From Gaetbulibacter_A sp043876815 (lineage in GTDB: Bacteria > Bacteroidota > Bacteroidia > Flavobacteriales > Flavobacteriaceae), in contig NZ_JBAWKA010000001.1 of assembly GCF_043876815.1 (NCBI RefSeq), positions 124,001-188,000 on the forward strand: DNA of 64,000 nt, written 5' to 3'. The translations under genes and the position numbers were made by a program. Positions within the stretch are counted from its first letter, which is position 1, and each line of letters opens with the position of its first letter. The notes beneath the pieces are model-generated. The model did no database searches. It saw nothing but the letters and a program-made list of their open reading frames with translations, and was not told the origin of the DNA. This document shows positions 9,202-17,663 of this stretch, piece by piece.

Positions 9202-10734
9202 TTATTTCAAAAGTGGTGGTTTTCGGTTTTTGGTGCCTTGTTCATAGGCATAGCATAATTTCACCAGTGTAGCTTCATCGTACATTCGCCCAAGAAATTG
9301 AAGACCGCCTGGTAAATTTCCACTGATGTGGCCCATAGGCACTGTGAATGCCGGTTGTCCTGTATGTGGACTAATAATTTGGTTATTATCCCCCTTGTAT
9401 TCTTCCTCAAAATTAATAATAGTTGCCGGGCGGTTTTGCCACGACGGATAAACAATAGCATCCAGTTTTAGAGAATCCATAACATTTCTAATGGCCTCCC
9501 TGAAGGCTATTCGTCGTGTGTCGGTATAAGCGTCCAGGCAATCAGCGGAATCTTTACCCCACCGGCCTTTCAAACTTGCATAGGCCTCCAACCGCTCTTT
9601 CGAAAATTCAGATTTGGTCTCGATACGAATAATATCGTTTATGGTTTGAAGAGAATCTGACTTCACAAAATCTTTCAGAAAACTTTCTAGGTCCTTTCGG
9701 AATGTGGCACACCATTGATCTTCACTCAAGGCTTCAAAATCCGGAACGACCACAGGGTCTATAATATTGGCACCAAGGGAATCCAGATCAACTATGGCCT
9801 TTTCAAAAAGCGTCTTTATTTCAGGATCAGCCTCATCGCCAATTAATTCCCGAAGAACCCCAATTCGTGCTCCTTCCAGCCCATTTTTAAGCAAATACTT
9901 TTGGTAATCAGGAACTGTTTTTCCTTGAGCATATTCCGTGATAGGGTCTGAAACGTCGTATCCGGCCATTACTTGCATCAACCGGGTAGCATCTTCAACA
10001 GTACGACACATGGGACCTACCACATCATTTCTTAAAAATAGTGGCACAATACCACTTCGACTTATAAGGCCTAAAGTTGTTCTAAAACCAACAAGACTGC
10101 AGTGCGATGAAGGTCCTCTTATCGAATTTCCCGTATCAGTTCCAAGTCCTACCGTTCCAAAATTACTGGATACCGAAGCACCTGTACCGCCACTTGATCC
10201 TGCGGGAACATAGTTAGTATTGTACGGGTTTCTAGTCGTGCCATGCGTTGAACTTTCCGAATGCATAGGCGAGAAGGCCCACTCAGCCATATTGGATTTG
10301 GCCAGGATTATGGCGCCTGCATTTTTAAGTTTTTCAATAATGAAGGCGTCATGATCCGGATAATAATTTTGTAATGCCAGAGAACCAGCTGTAGTGGGCA
10401 TACCCACAACATTGATATTATCTTTGACGATTACCGGGATGCCGTGTAAAGGCCTGAGTTCTCCTGTTTTTTCATATTCTTCATCCAAAGATTTGGCTAA
10501 AGCTAAAGCGTCAGGATTGATGTAGGTAATCGCATTTATAGTTGAATCATATTTTTTAATACGCTCCAGATAAGCTTGAACCAATAGCTCGCTAGTATAT
10601 TCATAATTGCTGTAGGCTTTATGAATTCCTGATATAGTGAGCTCGCTAATAGCAATAGAATCCGGAGGTGTTGAGGTATTTTTGCAAGTAAAACACAAGC
10701 TGAAGAGGCATAGTAATCCAAGAATTTTTTTCAT
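9202..10734 (-). CDS. Amidase-signature family lipoprotein
   Basis: All three catalytic residues of the Ser-cisSer-Lys amidase family are visible: Lys in IPVIVKDNINV, the cis-Ser in PAGSSGGTGAS and the nucleophile Ser in GTDTGNSIRGPSS. The N-terminus is a signal sequence ending in cysteine-rich LCFTCKN, so the enzyme is likely a lipoprotein in the cell envelope. The family hydrolyses carboxamides; the substrate cannot be read. Two ATGs are possible; I use the one at 10734 because it gives a compact Lys-Lys signal peptide, the other adds two residues. It is the first gene of an operon with the M1 peptidase. Confidence 0.92.
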   Translation of the reverse strand: MKKILGLLCLFSLCFTCKNTSTPPDSIAISELTISGIHKAYSNYEYTSELLVQAYLERIKKYDSTINAITYINPDALALAKSLDEEYEKTGELRPLHGIPVIVKDNINVVGMPTTAGSLALQNYYPDHDAFIIEKLKNAGAIILAKSNMAEWAFSPMHSESSTHGTTRNPYNTNYVPAGSSGGTGASVSSNFGTVGLGTDTGNSIRGPSSHCSLVGFRTTLGLISRSGIVPLFLRNDVVGPMCRTVEDATRLMQVMAGYDVSDPITEYAQGKTVPDYQKYLLKNGLEGARIGVLRELIGDEADPEIKTLFEKAIVDLDSLGANIIDPVVVPDFEALSEDQWCATFRKDLESFLKDFVKSDSLQTINDIIRIETKSEFSKERLEAYASLKGRWGKDSADCLDAYTDTRRIAFREAIRNVMDSLKLDAIVYPSWQNRPATIINFEEEYKGDNNQIISPHTGQPAFTVPMGHISGNLPGGLQFLGRMYDEATLVKLCYAYEQGTKNRKPPLLK

Positions 10735-11120
10735 GTACAATTGATTTTTGAAGCAGGGTGTTTAATTCCTGTTTTCTGGATTGGGAGTCTAATTTATGAA
10801 ATAAAAACTGTAATCTTTTAATAGAATAAATTCACGTGTATTAATTTCAATATTAGCCTGCATATAGCGGTTTTCAACTTCCCCCTTTTTTTAATTATTG
10901 AGTATTTGAACTCACTCTAATAATGTTTTTTCATTCATTTGTTTTCAATTTATTTTCTTCACAACACACGAATAAGAACAGAGCTAAAAAGCTTCCTTTC
11001 ATGTCTGTTAATTTATTTCTCTTCTATTCTATTTTCTAAATCAGTTGAGGTAATACTTGTTATCAGCCAATCATCTATAACTTTCTTGAATGTAGCTGTC
11101 CATTCATTTCAAGTTGTATC
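10735..11120. other. Gene-poor 386-nt interval with decayed-looking fragments
   Basis: No intact gene on either strand. On the minus strand 11002-10931 encodes a 23-residue ORF starting MKGSFLALFLFVCC, which looks like a cut-off signal peptide, and 11108-11013 encodes a tail-like fragment (separate entry). The rest (10735-10930) is very AT-rich and holds nothing I recognise. The plus-strand ORF across 10939-11124 is the shadow of these fragments. Confidence 0.5.
11013..11108 (-). pseudogene. Possible C-terminal fragment of a lost gene
   Basis: After the stop of the upstream gene and a further stop 9 nt later, the same frame stays open for 31 codons, reading NEWTATFKKVIDDWL and continuing through SITSTDLENRIEEK to a stop. 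The composition is protein-like (aromatic anchors, amphipathic helix, charged tail) and unlike random AT-rich translation. There is no start codon in frame. It may be a remnant of a deleted gene, or chance. Confidence 0.3.
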
Positions 11121-11606
11121 TTAATTTGTTAAATCTTTGATTGTAGGATAGATTTGTTTTGGTTTTTCTGTTTTTTCGAGGAACTCTCTAAAATCTTTTG
11201 CAAACGCCATTTTACGATGAAGCCACCATTCTTGAGTTCCATCGTGATGAAAATATCCGATCATGGTATTCATGTGGTTTTCCCAAAGTTGTTTATCCAA
11301 GACAGACAATTTATGCTGGTAGAACATATTTTCCCAATGCCTGAAAAGCTGGATAAATAAATAATTAGAAGTTCTCTTGTCATCTTCATTTAAGTGATCC
11401 CAATTGGAGGTTGCTTTTTCAATCAATGCTCCTAATTCCCTGTTTTCAACTAATTGCCGAAGAAACTCCATGTTGGTTTTATTCAGAGAATCATAATAGT
11501 TTGCTCGTGAAGCCTGTGTGTTTTTCTTTATTTGATAGGCAAGAAACACAACAGATAAGATAACCCCGATACTCGCAATAGCATTTATAATTAATTCAAT
11601 ATTCAT
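11121..11606 (-). CDS. Uncharacterised protein with N-terminal membrane anchor
   Basis: The 161-residue protein starts with a single hydrophobic helix (residues about 4-24, INAIASIGVILSVVFLAYQI) followed by KKNTQASRAN and a helical soluble domain rich in aromatic residues (FRHWENMFYQHKL, GTQEWWLHRKMAF). Small proteins with this plan (one helix, then QI-K/R-x-N-T-x-A-x-R) are common in marine bacteria; no function is known to me. The first in-frame ATG at 11618 would add MIHH, less likely than the chosen start. It lies 42 nt after the exported DinB-like gene and may be co-transcribed. Confidence 0.75.
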   Translation of the reverse strand: MNIELIINAIASIGVILSVVFLAYQIKKNTQASRANYYDSLNKTNMEFLRQLVENRELGALIEKATSNWDHLNEDDKRTSNYLFIQLFRHWENMFYQHKLSVLDKQLWENHMNTMIGYFHHDGTQEWWLHRKMAFAKDFREFLEKTEKPKQIYPTIKDLTN

Positions 11607-11648
11607 GTGGTGGATCAAAATTAGAATTTACAACATTTTATATATGCT

Positions 11649-12248
11649 TTACCACTTATCGAAGGCGGCTTTGTTTGTTTGATTTACCCTACTATATGTA
11701 CCTCTGATCATTCTGATCTGATATAAATGACCATAAAAGTGTGTACAATGGATGGTCAAAATCGTCCTTAGGTCTACATCGGCTTTCTTTTTGTCGTGGT
11801 CATTGTAGAGGTATTGTGATGGCCTTTTTATTTGTTCTGCTGTTAGCTGTTTAACTAAGCCATCATACTTCTCACGCGCTTTAGTAAATCGCTTTTTCAT
11901 GGCTTCAAGACTGTTAGCCTGAAACGACGTTGAAGGTTGTTCTTTTATAAGGTATAAGCCTGTCTCTTCTATGGCATCGCAAGCCCATTCTTCAAACCAG
12001 ATCAGGTGACCAATGATCCACCGAATGGAATTAGCTTCTGTATTAATTTTCCAATCGAGCTCTTCTTTTGTTATGCCCTTTAATATACTCCAGATCCATC
12101 CAAATGAATCATTATCCATTTCTCTAAGGAGTTCTACTTCTGCTAATAAGTCCTCATCAATTCGATCTGGTAATTTTGGTAAAAACGAAAGAGAACCTAG
12201 GCCGACAATGGCAGGTAGCGCACCTAATAAAAAATCCTTTCTTTTCAT
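11649..12248 (-). CDS. DinB-like domain protein with export signal
   Basis: Residues about 35-190 match the DinB/YfiT four-helix bundle: the metal-ligand histidines would be in IRWIIGHLIWFEEW and in HCTHFYGHLYQIRMIRG. DinB-fold proteins include thiol-dependent transferases and hydrolases. Unusually the N-terminus is a signal-like sequence, KRKDFLLGALPAIVGLGS, with a near-Tat motif (R-K-x-F-L-L), suggesting that the folded metalloprotein may be exported. The activity is unknown. A second, cytoplasmic DinB-like protein is encoded at 14459. Confidence 0.8.
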   Translation of the reverse strand: MKRKDFLLGALPAIVGLGSLSFLPKLPDRIDEDLLAEVELLREMDNDSFGWIWSILKGITKEELDWKINTEANSIRWIIGHLIWFEEWACDAIEETGLYLIKEQPSTSFQANSLEAMKKRFTKAREKYDGLVKQLTAEQIKRPSQYLYNDHDKKKADVDLRTILTIHCTHFYGHLYQIRMIRGTYSRVNQTNKAAFDKW

Positions 12249-12418
12249 AATGTATTGATTGTTAAGTGATTTGAAGATATGAAAAAAAAGTGATTTCCTT
12301 ATTTTGAAATATAAGAAGAACCATAAAGTATTGACCTAAGGCAACACCATGAACTGTATTTCCTAAAATGGAGAGAAATGTTTTTAGAGTTATTTAATTT
12401 CTATTGATTAAAAGTAGG

Positions 12419-13945
12419 CTAGCGCTTTTTTAATTCAAATAGGTCTTTTCGTCTATCCTTTAAATTTCGAACACTACCAAATTGGTGTAATTCTCTAAGC
12501 AGATCAATATCCAAATCGGCTATCAAAATCATCTCTGTGTTCGGTGTCGCTTCCGCTTTTATCCCATTTGTTGGAAAACCAAAATCACAAGGGGTGAAAA
12601 CCATGGATTGCGCATATTGGATATCCATGTTATGTACGTTTGGTAAATTGCCCACACTTCCGGCAATGGCAACATAGCATTCGTTTTCAATGGCTCTGGC
12701 CTGCGCACAATTTCTTACCCGTGAATATCCATTTTGCGTATCTGTTAAAAAGGGCACAAAGAGGATGTCCATACCCTGATCTGCAAGGAGTCTACTTAAT
12801 TCCGGGAACTCAGAATCATAGCAAATAAGGATGCCTATTTTTCCACAATCGGTGTCAAAAACCTTTAATTGGTTACCTCCTTGCAATCCCCAAACTTTTG
12901 CCTCATCCGGGGTTACATGTAGTTTTTCGTAACGTTCTACGGTTCCATCTCTCTTACACAGATAGCCGACATTATAGAGTTTACCATTCAATATCTCAGG
13001 CATACTTCCGGCCACAATATTGATATTGTATGAAATGGAAAAATTTGAAAATTTCTGAACAATTTCCTTCGTATGTTTCGCCAGCTCTCTTATGGCTTCA
13101 GCTTCGCCCAAATGATTGTTCTTCGCCATGAGAGGTGCATTGAAAAACTCAGGAAAAAGGGCAAAATCTGATCGGTAACCGGAAACGGCATCAATGAAAT
13201 ATTCCGCCTGCTGAATTAAAGAATCAATATCCTGATAAGGCCGCATTTGCCACTGGATCAATCCGAGGCGTACCACCTTCTTTTTTATGGCGGCTTTCTT
13301 CGCAGGTTTTTCGTAGTAAATATTATCCCACTCCATTAAAACAGCAAATTCTCTGGAGAATGTGTCACCTTCTAAATAGGCTTTTAAAATTCTAGTGGGA
13401 TGAAAATCATTAGACATTTGAAAGTTCAGAACAGGATCATCGATCTCCTTTCGCTTTACCTTTTCTATATATTCCTTCGGGCTTAATGTTTCCGAATATT
13501 TATGATAATTAGGAATTCGTCCACCAAAAGCAATCCCGCGCAGGTTCTTCTTTTCACAAAGTTCTTTTCTGTAATCGTAAAGTCTTCTTCCTAGTCGTAA
13601 TCCTCTGTATTCAGGCTTGATAAACACATCTATGCCGTATAAAATATCACCATCATTATTATGAGAGTTGAAGGTGTAATTAGCTGTTATATCACGATAG
13701 TTATGGTTATCATCAAACTTGTTGTAATCTACAATGATAGATAAAGCACAACCTGCTACCTCACCATTGACTTTTATTACAACCTGACCTTCCGGAAATC
13801 TGTTTAGTAAACTGGTAATATGCTCCTCTTTCCAATAGGCATCAGGCATCGACGAATAAGCCGATTGCATAACATCTTTAATTTCTAAATAGTCTTCAAT
13901 CTGTAGATACAGTAATTCAACTTTATCTATTTCGCTTAATTTCAT
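12419..13945 (-). CDS. Bifunctional GNAT acetyltransferase / carbon-nitrogen hydrolase
   Basis: Residues 1-210 form a GNAT domain with the acetyl-CoA motif YRGLRLGRRLYDY near 113-125. Residues 225-505 form a nitrilase-superfamily domain with the full catalytic set: Glu266 (LFPEFF), Lys341 (YEKLHVTPDE) and Cys375 (ILICYDSEFPELSR). Such fusions are widespread in Bacteroidota and other groups; their substrate is not known to me. The protein has no signal peptide, so it acts in the cytoplasm. It is a single gene with 90-170 nt of gene-free AT-rich sequence on each side. Confidence 0.93.
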   Translation of the reverse strand: MKLSEIDKVELLYLQIEDYLEIKDVMQSAYSSMPDAYWKEEHITSLLNRFPEGQVVIKVNGEVAGCALSIIVDYNKFDDNHNYRDITANYTFNSHNNDGDILYGIDVFIKPEYRGLRLGRRLYDYRKELCEKKNLRGIAFGGRIPNYHKYSETLSPKEYIEKVKRKEIDDPVLNFQMSNDFHPTRILKAYLEGDTFSREFAVLMEWDNIYYEKPAKKAAIKKKVVRLGLIQWQMRPYQDIDSLIQQAEYFIDAVSGYRSDFALFPEFFNAPLMAKNNHLGEAEAIRELAKHTKEIVQKFSNFSISYNINIVAGSMPEILNGKLYNVGYLCKRDGTVERYEKLHVTPDEAKVWGLQGGNQLKVFDTDCGKIGILICYDSEFPELSRLLADQGMDILFVPFLTDTQNGYSRVRNCAQARAIENECYVAIAGSVGNLPNVHNMDIQYAQSMVFTPCDFGFPTNGIKAEATPNTEMILIADLDIDLLRELHQFGSVRNLKDRRKDLFELKKR

Positions 13946-14036
13946 ATTTTACTTTTAAAATTTTTAATAACAAAGGGTAGAACCCCTAGTTGTAATTTAG
14001 ATTTTTCTATGAGATTTCAAAATTATCATCATACTA

Positions 14037-14384
14037 TTAAACCTTTTCTTTAACCGCCTCCACCGTTTTTTTAGCACTGCCAATAAAAATGGCATCGTCA
14101 ATAATAATGACCGGCCGACTTAAAAACGTATAATGTTCCAAAATATACTGCTTGTAATCACGCTCACTTAAATCCTGATTTTTTAAATCCATTTCTTTAT
14201 ACAATTTAGCGCGCTTGCTAAATAGTGCTTCATAGCTGCCGGCCAAAGCTTTCATCGCTTCCAATTGCTTAACCGTAATCGCTTCACTTTTAATATCCTG
14301 AAAGACAAAGTCTGAATTCAGTTTTAATTCATTTATGATCCGAGTACAGGTGTTGCAGGTTTTTAAATAGTATACTTTTTTCAT
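14037..14384 (-). CDS. ArsC/Spx-family protein with CxxC motif
   Basis: The 115-residue protein begins MKKVYYLKTCNTCTRII, a thioredoxin-fold first strand with a CxxC pair as in Spx and YffB, and ends with the ArsC-family segment TFLSRPVIIIDDAIFIG, where the cis-proline strand and the conserved Arg lie. It is likely a glutaredoxin-like reductase or regulator rather than a proven arsenate reductase, since no ars operon is nearby. The frame extends 7 codons further to 14405, but the chosen start gives the canonical N-terminus. It is divergent from the DinB-like gene. Confidence 0.83.
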   Translation of the reverse strand: MKKVYYLKTCNTCTRIINELKLNSDFVFQDIKSEAITVKQLEAMKALAGSYEALFSKRAKLYKEMDLKNQDLSERDYKQYILEHYTFLSRPVIIIDDAIFIGSAKKTVEAVKEKV

Positions 14385-14458
14385 TTTCGTTTTTATTTGA
14401 CCCAAAATACCATTAATTTTCAGCTTTAAAAGGATAATTCACTAAAAAAAATTGACCT

Positions 14459-14923
14459 ATGACTTTCACTTTTGATGTTTTTAAGAACATCCGCCCGTAT
14501 TACTTACAATACCTCGAAAATTGCTCTTTGGAAACCTTAAATAAGATCCCTGATGGCTATAATAACAACATGATTTGGAATATTGGTCATGCGCTCGTTA
14601 CAACGCAAATGCTATGCTATGGACTTTCAGGACAGCCCTTAAAAATAAGTGAAGATCTGGTGAGTAAATACCGAAAAGGCACAAAACCGGAAGGCGATGT
14701 TACGCAGGCTGAGGTTGATGAGATAAAAACGCTTTTTGGAACCACGATTGATACACTAGAAACCGATTATAACAAGGGTATTTTTAAGAACTTTAAGCCT
14801 TACACGGTATCAACAACCGGAAATACTTTAACCTCGATTGATGATGCCGTGCAGTTTTCACTGTTTCATGAAGGTCTGCATTTGGGATATATTCTGTCGC
14901 AAATACGTGCCGTAAAAAACTAA
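14459..14923 (+). CDS. DinB family protein
   Basis: A 154-residue helical protein with histidines placed as in the DinB metal site: MIWNIGHALVTTQML near residues 40-53 and SLFHEGLHLGYILSQIRAV at the C-terminus. It has no signal peptide, unlike the DinB-like protein at 11649. The stop is 9 nt before the start of the PLP enzyme gene, so both are in one operon. Members of this fold act as thiol-dependent S-transferases or metal-dependent hydrolases; here the partner of a sulfur-amino-acid enzyme suggests, but does not show, a thiol-related role. Confidence 0.83.
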   Translation: MTFTFDVFKNIRPYYLQYLENCSLETLNKIPDGYNNNMIWNIGHALVTTQMLCYGLSGQPLKISEDLVSKYRKGTKPEGDVTQAEVDEIKTLFGTTIDTLETDYNKGIFKNFKPYTVSTTGNTLTSIDDAVQFSLFHEGLHLGYILSQIRAVKN

Positions 14924-14932
14924 ACTAAAACT

Positions 14933-16075
14933 ATGAAATTTAACACCAAAACTATACATGGTGGTCAGGAACACGATAAGGCCTATGGCGCCGTGATGCC
15001 ACCCATTTATCAAACATCAACCTATGCGCAAAGTACACCCGGAGGTCATCAGGGATTTGAATATTCCCGCAGTGGAAACCCCACCAGAACGGCTCTTGAA
15101 AATGCTCTAGCGAGTATCGAGAATGGTCGCCATGGCTTGGCCTTTGCCTCCGGATTGGCCGCTATAGATGCCGTGATAAAGCTCTTAAAACCCGGTGATG
15201 AAGTGGTTTCTATTAACGACCTGTATGGTGGATCCTTCCGTTTATTTACCAAGATCTTTGAAGACTTTGGGATTATATTTCATTTTATCGACATGGAAGA
15301 TGCTTCCAATATCGAAAACTTTATTACCGCTAAAACCAAATTGATCTGGGTAGAAACACCAACCAATCCCATGATGAATATTATTGATATTGAAGGGGTG
15401 GCTAAGATTGCTAAAAAACACAAGGTCATGCTTGGTGTTGATAACACTTTTGCCACACCTTATTTACAAAACCCTTTGGATCTGGGAGCTGATATTGTGA
15501 TGCATTCGGCGACCAAATACCTGGGTGGTCACAGCGATGTGGTTATGGGTGCTTTGGTTGTAAAAGATAAAGCCTTAGCCGACAAGCTGTACTTCATACA
15601 AAATGCCAGCGGAGCTATTTGTGGACCTCAAGACAGTTTTTTGGTACTACGCGGAATCAAAACACTGCACGTGCGCATGCAACGCCATTGCGAGAACGGA
15701 AAGGCGATTGCTGAATATTTGGCACAGCATCCTCAGGTTGAAAATGTGTATTGGCCTGGTTTTGAAACACACCCTAACCACGATATTGCTAAAAGGCAAA
15801 TGCGTGATTTTGGTGGTATGATTTCTTTCACTACCAAAGGGAATAATTACGAGAAAGCGATAAAAACAGTTGAGAATCTCAAAGTGTTTACGCTTGCAGA
15901 GTCCCTTGGAGGGGTTGAGTCTTTGGCGGGCCACCCCGCGAGTATGACTCATGCCAGTATTCCGAAGGAGGTACGTGAGAAAACCGGAGTGGTTGATTCA
16001 TTAATCCGACTTAGTGTGGGTATTGAGGATATCGACGATCTTATTGCCGACCTGAAGCAGGCATTGGAGGCCTAG
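14933..16075 (+). CDS. Trans-sulfuration enzyme (cystathionine gamma-synthase/lyase family)
   Basis: This 380-residue PLP enzyme shows the Cys/Met-metabolism signature: EYSRSGNPTRTALE, the PLP-stacking region GLAFASGLAAI, DNTFATPYLQNP and the Schiff-base Lys195 in SATKYLGGHSDVVMG, and the C-terminal SLGGVESLAGHPASMTH. Length and motifs fit cystathionine gamma-synthase or gamma-lyase (MetB/MetC-type); sequence alone does not tell them apart. The enzyme handles cystathionine, homoserine esters or related sulfur amino acids in the cytoplasm. It follows a DinB-like gene by 9 nt. Confidence 0.9.
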   Translation: MKFNTKTIHGGQEHDKAYGAVMPPIYQTSTYAQSTPGGHQGFEYSRSGNPTRTALENALASIENGRHGLAFASGLAAIDAVIKLLKPGDEVVSINDLYGGSFRLFTKIFEDFGIIFHFIDMEDASNIENFITAKTKLIWVETPTNPMMNIIDIEGVAKIAKKHKVMLGVDNTFATPYLQNPLDLGADIVMHSATKYLGGHSDVVMGALVVKDKALADKLYFIQNASGAICGPQDSFLVLRGIKTLHVRMQRHCENGKAIAEYLAQHPQVENVYWPGFETHPNHDIAKRQMRDFGGMISFTTKGNNYEKAIKTVENLKVFTLAESLGGVESLAGHPASMTHASIPKEVREKTGVVDSLIRLSVGIEDIDDLIADLKQALEA

Positions 16076-16156
16076 CGTAGGAAAGATCAGGTTAAAAATA
16101 ATGAGGTTCAATATTATGAAATTCAAAAAAAAAGATCATAATATTTGAAGATATCG

Positions 16157-16164
16157 TATATTTG
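16157..16164 (+). promoter_or_regulatory. -7 box of the gdhA promoter
   Basis: A perfect TAnnTTTG box (TATATTTG), the Bacteroidota housekeeping -7 element, lies 35 nt before the gdhA start. No clear -33 TTTG partner at the right distance. Confidence 0.45.
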
Positions 16165-16199
16165 ACCCATATAATTGTAAAATTTCTAATTTTAATTTA

Positions 16200-17543
16200 A
16201 TGCAAGAAAATATAGAGACTTTTTTGGACATGGTTAGAGAACGTAACGGCGATGAACCGGAGTTCCTACAAGCCGTTGAGGAAGTTGCTGAAACCGTAAT
16301 TCCTTATATCGTTCAACACGAAATTTATTATGGTAAAAATATTCTGCTCCGTATGGTGGAACCAGAGCGTGTTGTTCAATTTCGTGTGTGCTGGGTAGAT
16401 GACCAGGGCGAAATTCAAGTGAATCGCGGGTACCGTGTTCAAATGAACTCGGCAATCGGGCCGTACAAAGGCGGTTTACGCTTTCATCCTACCGTGAATA
16501 TGAGTATTCTAAAATTCCTGGCCTTCGAACAGGTTTTTAAAAATAGCTTAACTACCCTACCAATGGGTGGGGGTAAAGGTGGTAGTGATTTCGATCCTAA
16601 AGGAAAAAGTGATAACGAGATCATGCGTTTTTGTCATTCATTTATGAGTGAATTATTCCGTCATATCGGCCCTAATACAGATATCCCTGCCGGGGATATT
16701 GGCGTTGGTGCGCGTGAAATCGGGTTTTTATTCGGGATGTATAAAAAATTGAATAACGAGTTTACTGGTGTGCTCACCGGAAAAGGAATGTCTTGGGGCG
16801 GCTCTTTAATTCGCCCGGAAGCTACAGGTTACGGTGCGGTTTATTTCGCTGAAAAAATGCTGGAAACCCGAGGCGAAAATTTTAAAGGTAAAAACGTAGT
16901 TATATCTGGGTCTGGTAACGTTGCACAATACGCTGCTGAAAAAGTGATCCAGTTAGGCGGAAAAGTTTTAACACTTTCAGATTCCTCAGGATATATTTAT
17001 GATGAGGCTGGAATCGACGCTGAAAAACTGAAGCATGTTATGTACCTTAAAAATGAAAAACGTGGTCGTATCAAGGAATATTTAGATAAATATCCAAATG
17101 CGCAATATCACGAGGGTGAAACACCTTGGCAGGTACCTTGTGAAGTTGCCTTGCCTTGCGCTACTCAAAATGAATTGAATGCTGATGATGCTAAAACCTT
17201 ATTGGATAATGGTTGTATCTGCGTAAGCGAAGGAGCTAACATGCCGTCGACCAAAGACGCTATGCATACCTTCCAAAAAGCGAAGATTTTATTTGCTCCT
17301 GGGAAAGCGTCTAATGCGGGAGGGGTGGCTACTTCCGGTCTGGAAATGACTCAAAACTCTTTACGTTATCGTTGGACCCGTGAAGAAGTAGATAATAAGT
17401 TAAAAGAGATTATGTCTGATATCCATAAATCCTGTATTGAATACGGAAAAGATGAAGACGGTTATATCGATTATGTGCGCGGTGCCAACATTGCCGGTTT
17501 CGTAAAAGTTGCTGATGCCATGCTTGCTCAGGGAATTGTATAA
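16200..17543 (+). CDS. gdhA: NADP-specific glutamate dehydrogenase
   Basis: At 447 residues this is the standard hexameric small glutamate dehydrogenase. The glutamate/ammonia site motif PMGGGKGGSDFDPKGK is intact, as are PAGDIGVGAREIGFL, the Rossmann motif ISGSGNVAQYAAEK and the late GKASNAGGVATSGLEMTQNS. It makes glutamate from 2-oxoglutarate and ammonia using NADPH. The gene is monocistronic: it has its own promoter box 35 nt upstream and a strong terminator directly after the stop. Start is the ATG at the end of an AT-rich leader. Confidence 0.97.
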   Translation: MQENIETFLDMVRERNGDEPEFLQAVEEVAETVIPYIVQHEIYYGKNILLRMVEPERVVQFRVCWVDDQGEIQVNRGYRVQMNSAIGPYKGGLRFHPTVNMSILKFLAFEQVFKNSLTTLPMGGGKGGSDFDPKGKSDNEIMRFCHSFMSELFRHIGPNTDIPAGDIGVGAREIGFLFGMYKKLNNEFTGVLTGKGMSWGGSLIRPEATGYGAVYFAEKMLETRGENFKGKNVVISGSGNVAQYAAEKVIQLGGKVLTLSDSSGYIYDEAGIDAEKLKHVMYLKNEKRGRIKEYLDKYPNAQYHEGETPWQVPCEVALPCATQNELNADDAKTLLDNGCICVSEGANMPSTKDAMHTFQKAKILFAPGKASNAGGVATSGLEMTQNSLRYRWTREEVDNKLKEIMSDIHKSCIEYGKDEDGYIDYVRGANIAGFVKVADAMLAQGIV

Positions 17544-17569
17544 CAATTTTTTAGTCACAATATCTATAG

Positions 17570-17597
17570 GCCTTCTGAATTTCAGAAGGCTTTTTTT
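17570..17597 (+). terminator. Rho-independent terminator of gdhA
   Basis: GCCTTCTGAA pairs with TTCAGAAGGC and is followed by seven T, 26 nt after the gdhA stop. Confidence 0.9.
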
Positions 17598-17639
17598 ATG
17601 AATTAAAAATTTTTTAAACTAAAACTCGTTACTAATAGA

Positions 17640-17647
17640 TATATTTG
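17640..17647 (+). promoter_or_regulatory. -7 box of the porZ-recO-recX operon
   Basis: TATATTTG, a perfect TAnnTTTG match, ends 16 nt before the porZ ATG; a -33 element is not obvious. Confidence 0.4.
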
Positions 17648-17663
17648 ATTCGAATATCATGCT

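Noticed and set aside
10939..11124. 61-codon plus-strand ORF rich in Phe, Ser and Ile
   Set aside because: Opposite strand of the decayed fragments in an AT-rich gap; no domain, no promoter, composition typical of a shadow.
15647..15952. 101-codon minus-strand ORF inside the trans-sulfuration gene
   Set aside because: Shadow of conserved coding sequence on the other strand.
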